Below, piece by piece: positions 29,155-39,560 of a stretch of DNA of 64,000 nucleotides (position 1 is the first letter of the stretch; every line of letters begins with the position of its first letter). The DNA comes from CAVRAW01 sp963716135 (GTDB taxonomy: Bacteria > Planctomycetota > Planctomycetia > Pirellulales > JADZDJ01): assembly GCA_963716135.1 (NCBI GenBank), contig OY970289.1, positions 124,001-188,000 of the forward strand, given 5' to 3'. The position numbers and the translations under genes were made by a program. A model generated the notes under the pieces. It was not told the origin of the DNA, made no database searches, and saw nothing but the letters and a program-made list of their open reading frames with translations.

Positions 29155-30295
29155 ATGTTGCGTTATCTGACCGCCGGCGAATCGCACGGCAAGGCCATCG
29201 TGGCCTTGATCGATGGCTTTCCCGCTGGCGTGATCGTTGACACCGCGCCCATCGACGTCGAACTTCGCCGTCGCCAGGGAGGCTACGGACGCGGAGGCCG
29301 TCAGCGCATCGAAACCGACACGGTCGAAATCCTCAGCGGATTGTGGCATAACACGACGCTGGGCAGTCCCATCGCGCTGCAGGTCGTCAACAAAGACGCC
29401 AAGCTGGAGCGGCTTGAAGACCTGGAGCCGCCCGCGACCGGGACATGCCGATCTCACCGGCGCGATGAAATATTTGGGCTCCGTGCGCGCCGTGCTGGAG
29501 CGGGCCAGCGCCCGAGAAACGACGGTGCGCGTGGCGGCCGGGGCGATTGCCAAGCAACTGCTGGCCGAGTTCGACATCGCCGTGTTGGGATACGTGGTGG
29601 AGTTGGGGGGCGTGAAGATCGAGTCGCAGGCGGGCACGATCGACGAGCATCGCCGCCTGCGCGACGAAAGCATTATTTATTCGCTCAATCCGAAGCAAGA
29701 TGAGCAGTTCAAGCAATTGATCGATGCCGCCGGAAAAGATGGAGATACGCTGGGAGGCATCGTCGAAGTGCGCGTCGAAGGACTGCCGTTCGGCCTGGGC
29801 AGCCACACGCAATGGGATCGCAAGCTCGATGGCCGCCTGGCCCAGGCGGTGATGTCGATTCAGGCGATCAAAGGCGTGGAAATCGGCCTGGGGTTCGAAG
29901 CGGCGCGGCGGCCGGGCTCGAAGGTGCACGATCCGATTCAATTCGACGAGTCGCAGCGCGGCAAACCCAATCTCGGCTTCGTGCGCCCCACGAACAACGC
30001 CGGCGGCCTGGAGGCCGGCATGACCAACGGCCAGCCGCTGGTGGTTCGCGCGGCCAAGAAACCGATCAGCACGCTGCGCAAGCCGCTGGAATCGGTCAAC
30101 CTGAAAACCCATGAGCCGGAAAGTGCGTCGTACGAACGCAGCGACGTCTGCGCCCTTTCGGCCGCCAGCGTGATTGTGGAAAACGTAGTGGCCTTCGAAG
30201 TGGCTTCGGCCTTCATCGACAAATTCGGCGGCGACAGCTTGAGCGAAATAAAAGGGCGGTACGACCTGTATTTGCAAATGGCCCGCGAACGATAA
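29155..30295 (+). CDS. aroC: Chorismate synthase, frameshifted
   Basis: Start ATG 29155 (M-L-R-Y-L-T-A-G-E-S-H-G-K). The family signatures are G-E-S-H-G, R-Q-G-G-Y-G-R-G-G-R-Q-R-I-E-T-D and, after a frame break near 29427-29436, R-P-G-H-A-D-L-T-G-A-M-K-Y in the second frame, ending N-L-G-F-V-R-P-T-N and E-S-A-S-Y-E-R-S-D. AroC converts EPSP to chorismate using reduced FMN and is essential for aromatic amino acids, so the break in the GC-rich run is most likely a sequencing indel. Total about 380 residues. Divergent from the GH10-like gene. Confidence 0.92.
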
Positions 30296-30331
30296 TCGCT
30301 AACTGCTAGTAGCTCTCCCAAGGAGACAAGG

Positions 30332-31621
30332 ATGTTTCCCCTGCACGATCGCACCCGACGTTGGATTTGCCGCGGCGGCTTTTTGCTCGGCGGCGTGCTG
30401 CCGTTGGCGGCCGTTCTGGGTTGGAGCGCCGTCATTCACACCGCGCCCTACAAACAGTCGGTTTGCGCACAATTAAAAGCAACGCTAGGGCTCGACGTGC
30501 GGCTGGAGAATGTTTCCTATCCTCGACCGGGCGTCACCCTGCTGTCGGGCTTGGAACTGTTGGATCCCCAAACGGAAGAATCGCTCGTCAAATCTCGGCT
30601 GGTGGAAATTGGCGGCGACCAGACACGGACGCTCGTATTTTCGCAGCCTGAATTGAATGTCGCTGGATTCGACCGACTCTGGACGCTGCTGGAGCGGCTG
30701 CAAAGGCGCGCCGCAGAAAACCAACGCGCGGCGCGAATTTCCGCCGCGGAGCTGACGCTTCGCTGGCCGCGCGGCGTGCAAACCCTGGTCGATTGCTCGG
30801 CGCAACTGGATCCAGGCGAATCGGGTTGGCTGGCGAGCGCCGCTTTTCGACTCGCGGGAGGCGATGCTGAGTCGCCGGCGCAATTGGGGCTGCGGCACAG
30901 CGCAGCCAGCGATGCCGATTCCACGACAACCTTGAAGCTCGACACCGGCAGCGCTCCCCTGCCCTGCTCGCTTTTGGCGGCGCTGGTGCACTCGGAAAAC
31001 TGGGTTGGACCGAATTGCACTTTTCAGGGCAGCGTGCGCGCCGAAGAAACATCTCCCGGACGACAGATCGAATTGTCGGGCCAGTTCGACGGAATTGATT
31101 TGCAGTCGGTCGTGACGGATCATTTTCCGCATCGACTGACGGGCACTTGCAGCTTGACCGTCGAACGGGCGACGATTCGCGACGGACGTTTGGAAGAAGC
31201 TAGCGGGTCGGTCCACGCAGGGCCGGGCGTGGTGGGAGGAGCGCTTTTGCGCTCTGCCGCCAACTCGCTGAAGATGCGCGCCGGTAGCGCGCTCACCGAC
31301 GACGATGCTTTGCCGTACTCCGAGCTTGCCGCTGCGTTTGCCTGGGACTCCAAAGGCCTGACGATCCATGGGCAATGCGAAACCAGCGAGCCGGGAACGA
31401 TATTGCGCTCGGGCGAAGCAGTGCTACTGGCGGAATCCGGCGGCGGCGCGGCGCCTGTGACGGCGCTGGTGCAGGCGCTCGTGCCGGAAAGCCGGGTTCA
31501 AGTGCCCGCCACGCGGCAAACGGATTGGCTTTTGCGGGCGTTGCCGCTGCCGGAAGTGCAATCGGGCGATTCTCAAAGCGCCCCGCATGCGCATCTGCGC
31601 GGCGGACACGATTTGAACTAA
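30332..31621 (+). CDS. AsmA-like membrane-anchored hypothetical protein
   Basis: 429 residues. A short basic N terminus is followed by one transmembrane helix (about 14-34, F-L-L-G-G-V-L-P-L-A-A-V-L-G-W), then a large periplasmic domain with repeated beta patterns (L-D-V-R-L-E-N-V-S-Y-P-R-P-G, L-T-L-R-W-P-R-G, Q-F-D-G-I-D-L-Q). This resembles AsmA-type envelope proteins in outline only. Preceded by A-A-G-G-A-G at 30321-30326 as ribosome binding site. It runs convergently into the cytochrome c biogenesis gene, overlapping by four bases. Confidence 0.55.
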   Translation: MFPLHDRTRRWICRGGFLLGGVLPLAAVLGWSAVIHTAPYKQSVCAQLKATLGLDVRLENVSYPRPGVTLLSGLELLDPQTEESLVKSRLVEIGGDQTRTLVFSQPELNVAGFDRLWTLLERLQRRAAENQRAARISAAELTLRWPRGVQTLVDCSAQLDPGESGWLASAAFRLAGGDAESPAQLGLRHSAASDADSTTTLKLDTGSAPLPCSLLAALVHSENWVGPNCTFQGSVRAEETSPGRQIELSGQFDGIDLQSVVTDHFPHRLTGTCSLTVERATIRDGRLEEASGSVHAGPGVVGGALLRSAANSLKMRAGSALTDDDALPYSELAAAFAWDSKGLTIHGQCETSEPGTILRSGEAVLLAESGGGAAPVTALVQALVPESRVQVPATRQTDWLLRALPLPEVQSGDSQSAPHAHLRGGHDLN

Positions 31622-34600
31622 GCAATTTGTTCGGCGCGGCGGTTGCTCCACCAATATCGCGGCGGCACAAGGCCGGCGGCGATCAACAGAATCTGGCTTG
31701 TGCAAAACGCTCCCAGCGCCACGAGCACGCCTTCGGTGAATCCGTACGAGTGCAGCCCCACGCCAAGTTGGTTCACGCCAAACCAAGACCAACTGGTGAC
31801 GATGTTGCCGCCAATGGCCAGCAGGGCCAGGCCGCGATCTTTCACCAGACCACCCCAGCGCGCGTGCAGCACCAGCGCGTTCCAGAGCACGATCATCAAG
31901 GCGCCGTTTTCCTTCGGGTCCCAACCCCAAAAGCGGCCCCACGAATCGTCGGCCCATAATCCGCCGAGCACCGTGCCCACGAAGCTAAAGAAGATCGCAA
32001 AGCAAACCGTTCCATAGATCATGCGGGCAAGGTTCTTTCCGTCCTCAGCCGACAGCGTCGGGGTGAATAAGCCGCGCACGAGGTAAATCAGTCCCAATAA
32101 TCCGGCGACCAGCGTCGCAGTGTAGCCCAACGTGACACAGGTGACGTGGGTGGCCAGCCAGAACTGCGTATCAAGCACCGCCTGCATGACGCCGATCGTG
32201 TCGCCGTGAGTGCTATCCAGCACAAGCGACAATTTGTCGGCGATCAGCAGCGTGGCGAAGCCATTGACCGCCGCCATCACGTTGCCGTAGCCGCGCCGAT
32301 AGACCATTTCCAATATCAACCCGCCCAGCACGCCGGCCCAGCCGATGAAGATGGCCGACGAATAGAGGTTCGTCACCGGCGGGCGGCCGGAAATGTACAT
32401 CCGCGCGCCCAGCGCGAAGGTGTGCGCCAAAAACGTGATCGCAATCAGCCAGAACGCCGCGCGGTTCAGTGGCCCGGTCCAGCCCAACCAACCGAGTACC
32501 GCCAGACAGAACGCGGTGAAATACAACCACTGGCAATCGAAAAACGGACTCCAATGGTTGAACCAGGCTTCGAAGGCCGGATTGGACCGGCTCATTTCCG
32601 GCGGCGGCTGATCGTCCAACAGTTCCGAGTAGCCGCGGACCGCGCGGTTGAATGCCCGAGCGTCACCGGCGGCATACGCATCGAAAATGGCTTCCCAGCC
32701 CGTCGTCGAAGGATCGATCGGCGCATGCCGAATTTCGTCGAGATACTTGATCATCCAGGCGACGGAATAGGGCTGCCACGGGGCGCCGGCCTGCTTGGGG
32801 GACTCGTCATCTTGGAAATCAGCCAACGGCGGCACGGCCAACGGCGGATGCTGCGCGGCCAACGTCTGTTGAAACTCGGGCAATCGCTCCAATCGACCTT
32901 TGATTTCCTTCAGACTCAGAATCGTTTTCTGCGGGTCGGCTTTATATTCCTCTTCGGTCGGAAACTTGGGAATTGGCCGATGCAAGAAGGAATATTGCAG
33001 CAGTTCGATCAGCGACAGACGGCGGTCGAGCTCGGCCAATTTCTTTTCGTAAATGGTGTATTTGGCCGCTTCGCGCCCGTCCAGTGAAGAACGGGCTTGA
33101 TCCAACTTCGATTTATCCTTGGTCACTTCGTTCCACGAGTAACGATAAAATTGCCGGCGCGACAAGCCGAGCATGTCGAGCACGTCGGGGCTGTCGATGC
33201 GGATGATTCGCAGGTTGTCCGCGGTGTCGGGGCGCACGGTCAAATCCAGAAGCCATTTGACCGCCGGCTGATATTCGCCGTTTTCGTCGTAAAATCCTTC
33301 CCGCAGTGAAATCATCCGCAGTGAATTCCGGGCCAGCGTGTCGATCGGCTGCACGCGGCCGCCCATTTCCACGGGCAGTTTGCCGAAGGCGTAAAGATTC
33401 ATTTCATCCGGAGCGGCGCTGGGCGTCAGCGCGGCATAGCACAGAAATCCAGCAGCGACGAGCACCACGACCATCGGCAGGGCTTTGCCGAAGAGCGAAT
33501 ATCTCGGATGCCGTGACCCTTTGGCGGTCGCGCTGGCCGACGACAGCCGTCCTTCTTCGCGTCGGCGCAGGAATCGTACCAACGTTTGACTGAAATGCGC
33601 CAGCATGCCGATCGCCACGATCATGCAGGCCACATACGGGATCATCCAGCCGAAGTTGGAAACGACTTGCAGCGTGGTGGTGCCGACGTTGGTTACCGGA
33701 TCGCGGCGGTAGCCGCTTTGATAAAACGTTTCGCCGCCGTAGCGGAACGGCTCGTTCATGCGGATGGCCACCTGGCGCTCCGTTTGGCGCCCGGGATCGG
33801 CCAGTTGCAAATGCGATTCGTAATTGCGCGGAATGGCCGTGCCCAGGTACATGTCGGCCTTCACCTGGTCCAGGTGCATCGTGTACGGCTTGTAATCGCG
33901 CTGGAAGCGCAGCGCGATTTCGTATTGCTTGTCGCCGACTTTGATTTTCTGTGGCCCCAGCAGCGGATCGACCAGATACGTGCCCAGCGGCTTGTCCGTC
34001 CCCTTTTCAGCAAGATGCACGTATGCGGCCGGCACGTTCACGCGCTCGCCGCTGTCGGCGCCGGTGATGGGGCGCTGGTCGATCACACGCAGGGCGCGGC
34101 CGGCGCCGGCTGTGGCGGAATTAGGCTCGCCGGCGCGGGCCAGGCCGAGGTCGGAATTTTCGTAGAAGCGAATCAGCTTGACGTCGAATGGGAGTTGGCT
34201 TTCGGTGACGGGCGAATTCTTTTCCTGGCTTTGAATTAACAACTGCTCGGGAATCACAGCGACGTTGTCTTGATTGGGTGCCGAGCTGTCGATGACCGCC
34301 AGCTCCACCGTGCGAATGTCGCTGGCATAGTTAGTCGTTTGACCTTCCGTGATGGTCATCTGCGCTTCTTTGTGCAGGAAGTGCACGACCAATTCGTTGG
34401 CCATGATGAGCCCGATGCCCGCGTGCAACAGCACGATGCCGGCGCGCTTGCGGAAGACGAGGATGCATCCGGCCAGGAGCACGAGTGCGGCGACACCCGC
34501 TTCGATCACCTGCCACAAGATGCGCACGGCGGAGCGCATGGAATCAGGATTGATCGAGTTGATGTCGATCTTGAAGAGCAAGAACGCCAACAGCGCCAAT

Positions 34601-35238
34601 AGTAAGACACCGACAATTCCCAACAATCGGCGCTCCATCTTGCGCTGGTCGCCGAGCATGCCCAGCGCCGCCGCAATGCCGACGCAGCCAACGCCCAACG
34701 CGATCAGAAACAACTGCCAAAGGGTTTTCCAATCAATCGGCATCGCCGCCTGCACGCCGTCGTTTCCAGGACCGGCCGCGATCACCAGCCACAGCAAGAA
34801 ACATCCCGCCGCAATTACGCCCAGGCCGCCGGCCAATCGCGCCCCGTGCGATTGAATCTTGAAGCGCACGCCGTGCGCGGTCAGCAGATTCAGCGCCATC
34901 AGCCCGCCAATCGTGAACCCGCCGGGGAAATAAAATCCACCCGGAATATGCTGCCACGATGGGAACCAGGCGGGCGGGAAGAAAACTTGAAAATCGATCC
35001 ACGCCAGCCCACTGCGGAAATAATTGTGCAGCACCCACCATACGTCGTGGCTGGCCTGGGCCAGCGTGCCGGCGAAGACCAGGAAAATCGCCAGGCCGAA
35101 TAACGCGACAGTGAGCTTGAGCGACGCCAGCGGAGCGAGAATCGTTTGAAATGCGCCGCGCGACTGGGTCCGTCGATGATGTTGCGCCGCCGGCGCGGAG
35201 CCGTCGGGGACATCGGTCGTTAGCACATCAGTCGCCAT
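31618..35238 (-). CDS. Cytochrome c biogenesis protein, ResB-CcsA fusion
   Basis: 1206 residues. About 1-580 is ResB-like: several membrane helices and a large extracytoplasmic domain. About 590-930 is a long soluble segment, rich in charged residues and unlike ordinary CcsA. About 930-1206 is the CcsA/ResC half with the haem-handling tryptophan-rich motif W-G-R-F-W-G-W-D-P-K-E-N-G-A-L and conserved His before and after it. ResB and CcsA together attach haem to apocytochromes c outside the membrane (system II). A single-chain fusion is known in several phyla. ATG 35238; the adjoining lipoprotein gene starts 4 bases beyond its other end. Confidence 0.9.
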   Translation of the reverse strand: MATDVLTTDVPDGSAPAAQHHRRTQSRGAFQTILAPLASLKLTVALFGLAIFLVFAGTLAQASHDVWWVLHNYFRSGLAWIDFQVFFPPAWFPSWQHIPGGFYFPGGFTIGGLMALNLLTAHGVRFKIQSHGARLAGGLGVIAAGCFLLWLVIAAGPGNDGVQAAMPIDWKTLWQLFLIALGVGCVGIAAALGMLGDQRKMERRLLGIVGVLLLALLAFLLFKIDINSINPDSMRSAVRILWQVIEAGVAALVLLAGCILVFRKRAGIVLLHAGIGLIMANELVVHFLHKEAQMTITEGQTTNYASDIRTVELAVIDSSAPNQDNVAVIPEQLLIQSQEKNSPVTESQLPFDVKLIRFYENSDLGLARAGEPNSATAGAGRALRVIDQRPITGADSGERVNVPAAYVHLAEKGTDKPLGTYLVDPLLGPQKIKVGDKQYEIALRFQRDYKPYTMHLDQVKADMYLGTAIPRNYESHLQLADPGRQTERQVAIRMNEPFRYGGETFYQSGYRRDPVTNVGTTTLQVVSNFGWMIPYVACMIVAIGMLAHFSQTLVRFLRRREEGRLSSASATAKGSRHPRYSLFGKALPMVVVLVAAGFLCYAALTPSAAPDEMNLYAFGKLPVEMGGRVQPIDTLARNSLRMISLREGFYDENGEYQPAVKWLLDLTVRPDTADNLRIIRIDSPDVLDMLGLSRRQFYRYSWNEVTKDKSKLDQARSSLDGREAAKYTIYEKKLAELDRRLSLIELLQYSFLHRPIPKFPTEEEYKADPQKTILSLKEIKGRLERLPEFQQTLAAQHPPLAVPPLADFQDDESPKQAGAPWQPYSVAWMIKYLDEIRHAPIDPSTTGWEAIFDAYAAGDARAFNRAVRGYSELLDDQPPPEMSRSNPAFEAWFNHWSPFFDCQWLYFTAFCLAVLGWLGWTGPLNRAAFWLIAITFLAHTFALGARMYISGRPPVTNLYSSAIFIGWAGVLGGLILEMVYRRGYGNVMAAVNGFATLLIADKLSLVLDSTHGDTIGVMQAVLDTQFWLATHVTCVTLGYTATLVAGLLGLIYLVRGLFTPTLSAEDGKNLARMIYGTVCFAIFFSFVGTVLGGLWADDSWGRFWGWDPKENGALMIVLWNALVLHARWGGLVKDRGLALLAIGGNIVTSWSWFGVNQLGVGLHSYGFTEGVLVALGAFCTSQILLIAAGLVPPRYWWSNRRAEQIA

Positions 35239-35242
35239 GACG

Positions 35243-36389
35243 CTATTTTTCTTCTCGGAATTTTATCGAGCCGACGAATTTTTCGAAATTCGGCTGCTCG
35301 GCGTTGACCAGATCAGCGTTTCCACGCATCCGGAGAAACCAAGTGACATCGCCGCGATCGAACATCACGACCGTAATCGCTTGCCGCGGCGAGACGGCCT
35401 CCGGCCCCGCCAATTGCACCAACTGGCCGGGCTTGCCGTCGACCTGATATGTTTTGACGAGCGAATTGACCTCGTCTTCGGCGATTTCCGGCAATTTGAG
35501 TTGCGCGCGCCAGCGATTCACGTTCGACAAAAGCCCGCCGGCGCCGCGCAAGCGGGCTGATAGTGATTTGCACTTCGCCGGAATCCTTTTTGGCGGTGAA
35601 GGCGGCGACGGCAAACGGCGGCAACTTGGAGGCGGTCCAGGTGCTGGGGGCGGTAAATGTGAAGGGGAGTTGCGACTGATCGGCTGCGGCGGCTGCGGAA
35701 GTTTTGTCGGCCTGCGCGATCTCCATCTTCTGGTCGATGGGAGGATGGCCGGCCGGCAACGGGCTCTTGTCGCCTGCTTCCGAGGCATTGGCCGCAGCCA
35801 GCGGCGGCGGCATGCCGCCGGCCTTCTGCGTGCCGCGAAAATCGACCAGAAATGCTTCGGCGGCGGCGAGCTTGATCGAGCGGATTTCGTCGGCCAGGTC
35901 GGCGGTGTCCAACGGCTTGAGCGTCATCTGGCCGCGCCACCGGTTCAGATTCGACAGCAGCAGTTCCAGGTCGTGATCTTCCGGCCACGGCAATGTCGTC
36001 ACTGTCACTTCCAGGGGGGGCTTTTCGGAAATCGTCAGCGTCGCAAAGCGCATATCGGCGCCGCCGCTGGATTGCTTCCAACCGGCGGGCAACGTCCACT
36101 GCGGCTTGGCGTCGGCAGAATCTGCGAATGTCACCGATTTGACGAGGGCATCAAATGCGTCGGCGTATTTGCCGACGGCGTCCGCGGGTCCGGCCAGTTT
36201 GAAAAACCACGCTGCATTCGCATGTGGCACGACGGCCGCCACCATGCGATCGGGACCCGCGGTCGATTCGTCGGGCGCAGCGCTTGCGGCCGACTCTTTG
36301 GGCACTTGATAGTGGCCAATCTGGGCCGACTTCTGGCAACCTGCCACCGCGACCAACACCAGCGCCGGGCCGATGAATTTCAGCGCCAT
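35243..36389 (-). CDS. Predicted lipoprotein, frameshifted
   Basis: Starts ATG 36389 with a lipobox-like signal (V-L-V-A-V-A-G-C-Q). The protein contains two similar halves: L-L-L-S-N-L-N-R-W-R-G-Q-M-T-L-K-P-L and, after the break, L-L-S-N-V-N-R-W-R-A-Q-L-K-L-P-E, so it is an internal duplication. The first frame runs to about 35550; the second, in a different frame, carries the second half to 35243. Function unknown. It lies just upstream of the cytochrome c biogenesis gene on the same strand and may be cotranscribed. Confidence 0.7.
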
Positions 36390-36632
36390 GAAGATCTCAC
36401 TGTGTAGCACGAAGCTTGCGGGTGGAGTGTGCGAAACTGCGGCGCAGGGGTGGGAAGCGAGCGTCGCATTCGGCGAATCGAGAAACAATCGCTGGGCGGC
36501 CGTCTATTAGCGATTATAGCGCGGCTGCGGCGCAAATGTACAGGGCCCGTGATTGTGCGCGGGAATTTGCGGTGCGATTGCTAAACCGCAAGCGGATGGC
36601 GAGGGTGCGAGCGAGGATCGCGCGCGAATGGA
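36390..36632. other. Intergenic gap
   Basis: 243 bases between the lipoprotein and the OmpA-like gene. GC-rich, with no gene or repeat that I can support. Confidence 0.4.
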
Positions 36633-37426
36633 TTAGTACAAGCTCGGCGAAGTTTCCGTCCAGCCCACCACCGGCGCTTCCGGCGGCAGCACGAAAATTT
36701 CCACGCGCCGATTCCGGCGACGCTCCTCCGCCGAATCGTTGGAGGCGATCGGCTGATGGCCGCCAAATCCGGAAACGCCGATGCGCTGTTCCGGCACGCC
36801 GGCCTTCTTCAAACATTCGGCCACGGCCAGCGCCCGGGCGGAGGCCAAATAGAAGTTGTCGTGAAAGCGCTCCCGCACGTCTTTGCGGGCAATCTTCAAG
36901 GCGTCGGTGTGGCCGACGACCATCAATTTCAGATCGCGGGCATCGGGCGAGCTCATGACTTTTGCAAACGCTTGGAGCAATTCCTGGGCGTCTTCCTTCA
37001 ATTGTGCGTCGCCGCTGTCGAACAGCACGTCGTTGTCGAGCTTGGCGGCGCCAGTGGCGTCGTCGAATTGCAAGCTCGGATAGCGATGCGATAGATCCGC
37101 CAGTTGCTTGCTTAATCCCGGCGGCAGGCGGCGACCTTGGCCGTCGTACAACTCGCCTTCCATGGCGGCCAGGCGTTTGCGATCGGCGGTCGAGCGTTGA
37201 TCGAGCGACGCCAATTGCTCTTCGGTCTGAATCAGCTTGTCCTCAAGCTGACGACTATGCGTTTTGAGGTTTTCCATCTGCGCGGTTGCGCGCTGTTTTG
37301 CTCCGCCAGGCAGCGGCATTGATCCTCCGCGGCAGCAAGCTGACTGCGCGGAACCATGCAGCCGGTGCTGCAGATCGTTGCCAATCCGAGGCAAAACAGA
37401 ATTGTCCAGCGGCTCAAGACAGCCAT
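36633..37426 (-). CDS. OmpA/MotB-like lipoprotein, frameshifted
   Basis: Start ATG 37426 opens a lipoprotein signal (M-A-V-L-S-R-W-T-I-L-F-C-L-G-L then I-C-S-T-G-C). The frame changes at about 37290-37300 and continues as a coiled-coil stretch (Q-M-E-N-L-K-T-H-S-R-Q-L-E-D-K-L) and an OmpA-like peptidoglycan-binding domain (G-H-T-D-A, S-A-R-A-L-A-V-A-E-C-L, R-R-N-R-R-V-E-I). Total about 264 residues. Such proteins anchor the outer membrane or a motor to peptidoglycan. It may pair with the TolQ/ExbD-like proteins further right; that is inference. Confidence 0.8.
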
Positions 37427-37489
37427 CGTTCGACTCCTTTCGAACGTTAAAACGCAACCAGCAACAAGGAAGCTGCCGGTGAATCGTCG

Positions 37490-38845
37490 CTACTTATCAA
37501 ACCATCCGATCGAATTTCCCAAGGCATCCATGATCGAACTCGAGACGGTCGACGGACCGTTCCAGCTCCACATATTTTTCAACAAGTCGTAAATCATCAT
37601 GCCGCACAACAACAGGAACACGGCGCAGGCGATCAGGGCGACCACGTTCCAGGTTGAAAACGGCGCTTCCAGCGTGGCGGTCGCCGCCATCATGTTCGGG
37701 CTCGGTGCGACGGCTGTCGGCGCGGGCGAGAGCATCGGCACGTCGGACGCCGGTATCGCCACGGTTTCTTCTTCGACCAGTCCTGGCTGGGCCACCGGAG
37801 CGAACATGCCGGAGCTGATATCTTCATCCGAATCCAGCGCGATCACTTGCGAGCCGCTGTCGGAATCTTCCACGCCCGCTTCGGCAGCGGACGAAAGTTG
37901 AAATTCGTCTTCGACTTTCGAGCCGCTGGGCACTAATCCAATTCCGGTCGCTCCCGCTGCAATCGCCGGATTTTCTTCCAAGAGTTTTTTGGCGGAGCTG
38001 CCCAGCGTGAGCGGCTCTTCCAGCGACAATCCGCTGTCGGAAGGGCTGGCCAACATGATGCCGCTGTCGTTGGGACTTTGCGTGACGTCGCTGCCGCCGG
38101 GTTTGTCGGCGAAGACTGAATCTAAATCGTCTTCGCTGCCCAGCTTGATCGACGAGCCGCCGCTGGGCTTGGCCGCCTTTGGCTCCTCCGGCGCAACCAG
38201 CGTCAGTTCATCTTCGGAAAGCGTCAGCGCATCGGATCCAAACAATTTGTCGCTGCTGCCTGCGCCCGGGGGCTTCTTGGCGACGTCGGAACCGCTGGCC
38301 ACCAGCTTCACGTCGCTTCCCTTGCCTTTGCCGCCGCCGATGCCCGAGCCCACGCCCGAACTCGATGTCAGCGTCAGTCCGCTGCCTTCCAAATTCAGCG
38401 CGCTTGAGCCTCCAGAAACTGGAGCGGCGGGCTTGGCCGCCGGATCGGCCAACACCATGTCGTCGTCGCTGCCGCCTACGCCTTCGGTCTTGCCGATCAC
38501 CGTGCTGGGGCCATCCTTGGGCGGCTTGCCCAGCTCGATCTCGCTGAGCAAGATCGAATCCAGATCGTCGTTCAATTCCAATTCGACGTGACCCAGCGTG
38601 CTGTCCCACGATTCGCCGGATTTCTTCGGCTCGGTATGCAGCACGTCTTCCTCGCCGCCAGTGGCTGCGCCGGTTTCCTGGCGCAATTCGTCGCGAAGCT
38701 TTTCCACGTCTTCCTGCTTGAATTTCCAATCGGCGCCGTCGCGATAGGCGTACAGCTTCTTCCGGTCGCGCAGCGAGCCGATTTCCTCGGGGCTAACGCC
38801 CAAGATGCGGGCGGCTTCGTCTTGATCTACTAGTTTTTTTGCCAT
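37490..38845 (-). CDS. HTH-domain protein with long disordered region and C-terminal membrane helix
   Basis: 451 residues from ATG 38845 (M-A-K-K-L-V-D-Q-D-E-A-A-R-I-L-G-V), where an excisionase/MerR-type helix-turn-helix occupies about 1-55. Residues about 60-390 are low complexity, rich in Ser, Gly, Asp and Leu, with several short repeats such as S-D-S-G-L-S-L and S-E-D-D-L-D-S. A single membrane helix (about 405-425: V-V-A-L-I-A-C-A-V-F-L-L-L) lies near the C terminus. A DNA-binding domain on a membrane-anchored disordered tether is unusual. Function unknown. Confidence 0.6.
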   Translation of the reverse strand: MAKKLVDQDEAARILGVSPEEIGSLRDRKKLYAYRDGADWKFKQEDVEKLRDELRQETGAATGGEEDVLHTEPKKSGESWDSTLGHVELELNDDLDSILLSEIELGKPPKDGPSTVIGKTEGVGGSDDDMVLADPAAKPAAPVSGGSSALNLEGSGLTLTSSSGVGSGIGGGKGKGSDVKLVASGSDVAKKPPGAGSSDKLFGSDALTLSEDELTLVAPEEPKAAKPSGGSSIKLGSEDDLDSVFADKPGGSDVTQSPNDSGIMLASPSDSGLSLEEPLTLGSSAKKLLEENPAIAAGATGIGLVPSGSKVEDEFQLSSAAEAGVEDSDSGSQVIALDSDEDISSGMFAPVAQPGLVEEETVAIPASDVPMLSPAPTAVAPSPNMMAATATLEAPFSTWNVVALIACAVFLLLCGMMIYDLLKNMWSWNGPSTVSSSIMDALGNSIGWFDK

Positions 38846-38914
38846 ATCTGCCTCAACCGGGTTTTGCCAAGCCTCCGAGCGAACCTGGTCCGCCCTCTCG
38901 GCCACGCCGGCGAA

Positions 38915-39253
38915 TCATCGAGTTTGCATTTGCGCGCGAATTTCGCGGGGCAATGGTTTGATGCCGTTATATTCGTCCAACTGCATGTCCCACGACAGGT
39001 TCCGCACGCTTTTCAAAGTCACGCTGCCCGTTGGCAGATCCAGGTGGTACACGCTCAGCACATGGGTCCGCGGATCGATCACCGTAAGCTGTTGCCGAGT
39101 ATTGTCGATCTGTGCCGGAAAAGCGATCAGTTCCGGCGTCGACTCGTATACCTGCGGACGCTGGGCGAACACGAAAGCCTCGCGGCCGACCAGCATCCAG
39201 ACAACCACGATTCCTCACGCCGCACCTGCGGCCCCATACAGCGTCGCCTTCAT
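38915..39253 (-). CDS. Hypothetical secreted protein, interrupted by an in-frame TGA
   Basis: ATG 39253 encodes M-K-A-T-L-Y-G-A-A-G-A-A, then TGA at 39217-39215, then in the same frame G-I-V-V-V-W-M-L-V-G-R-E-A-F-V-F-A-Q and about 80 further residues. Joined, these make a normal N-terminal hydrophobic signal. Possible readings: a sequence error, a true nonsense mutation, or initiation at the GTG at 39208. The rest (Y-E-S-T-P-E-L, L-Y-H-L-D-L-P-T-G-S) is unknown. Confidence 0.5.
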
Positions 39254-39465
39254 CGTTCGCCTTCCTTGGCTTGCGCTACGGCGAAGCCTCAACATCTATT
39301 CTAAAAGCCACAAATTGAATTTCAACAGACAAGTAGCCTGCCCAAACCTAATAACCGCACGGGGTTGACGCAGGAATCTGCGCGTGGAGGACCCCAGGGG
39401 GCGGAAAGTGTAGCCGGGGGCCAACGGGCCAGCAAGAGCGGTTGGAGGCTAGCAGACAGCAGGGA

Positions 39466-39552
39466 AATGGCCAATGACCAAATCCCAATGACCAATGAAT
39501 AAGGAGGGCTATGCTCGCTATTTGGTCATTCGTGCTTGGTCATTGGTCATTT
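39466..39552. repeat. AATGACC-word inverted repeat (stem-loop)
   Basis: Left arm 39466-39497 and right arm 39521-39552 are built from AATGACCA words and pair with only a few mismatches around a 23-nt loop. Lies immediately downstream of the TolQ-like gene, so it could also serve as its 3' hairpin. Confidence 0.6.
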
Positions 39553-39560
39553 TTCTGGCA

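Noticed and set aside
29387..30277. 296-codon minus-strand ORF opposite aroC
   Set aside because: Antisense shadow; aroC family motifs lie on the plus strand.
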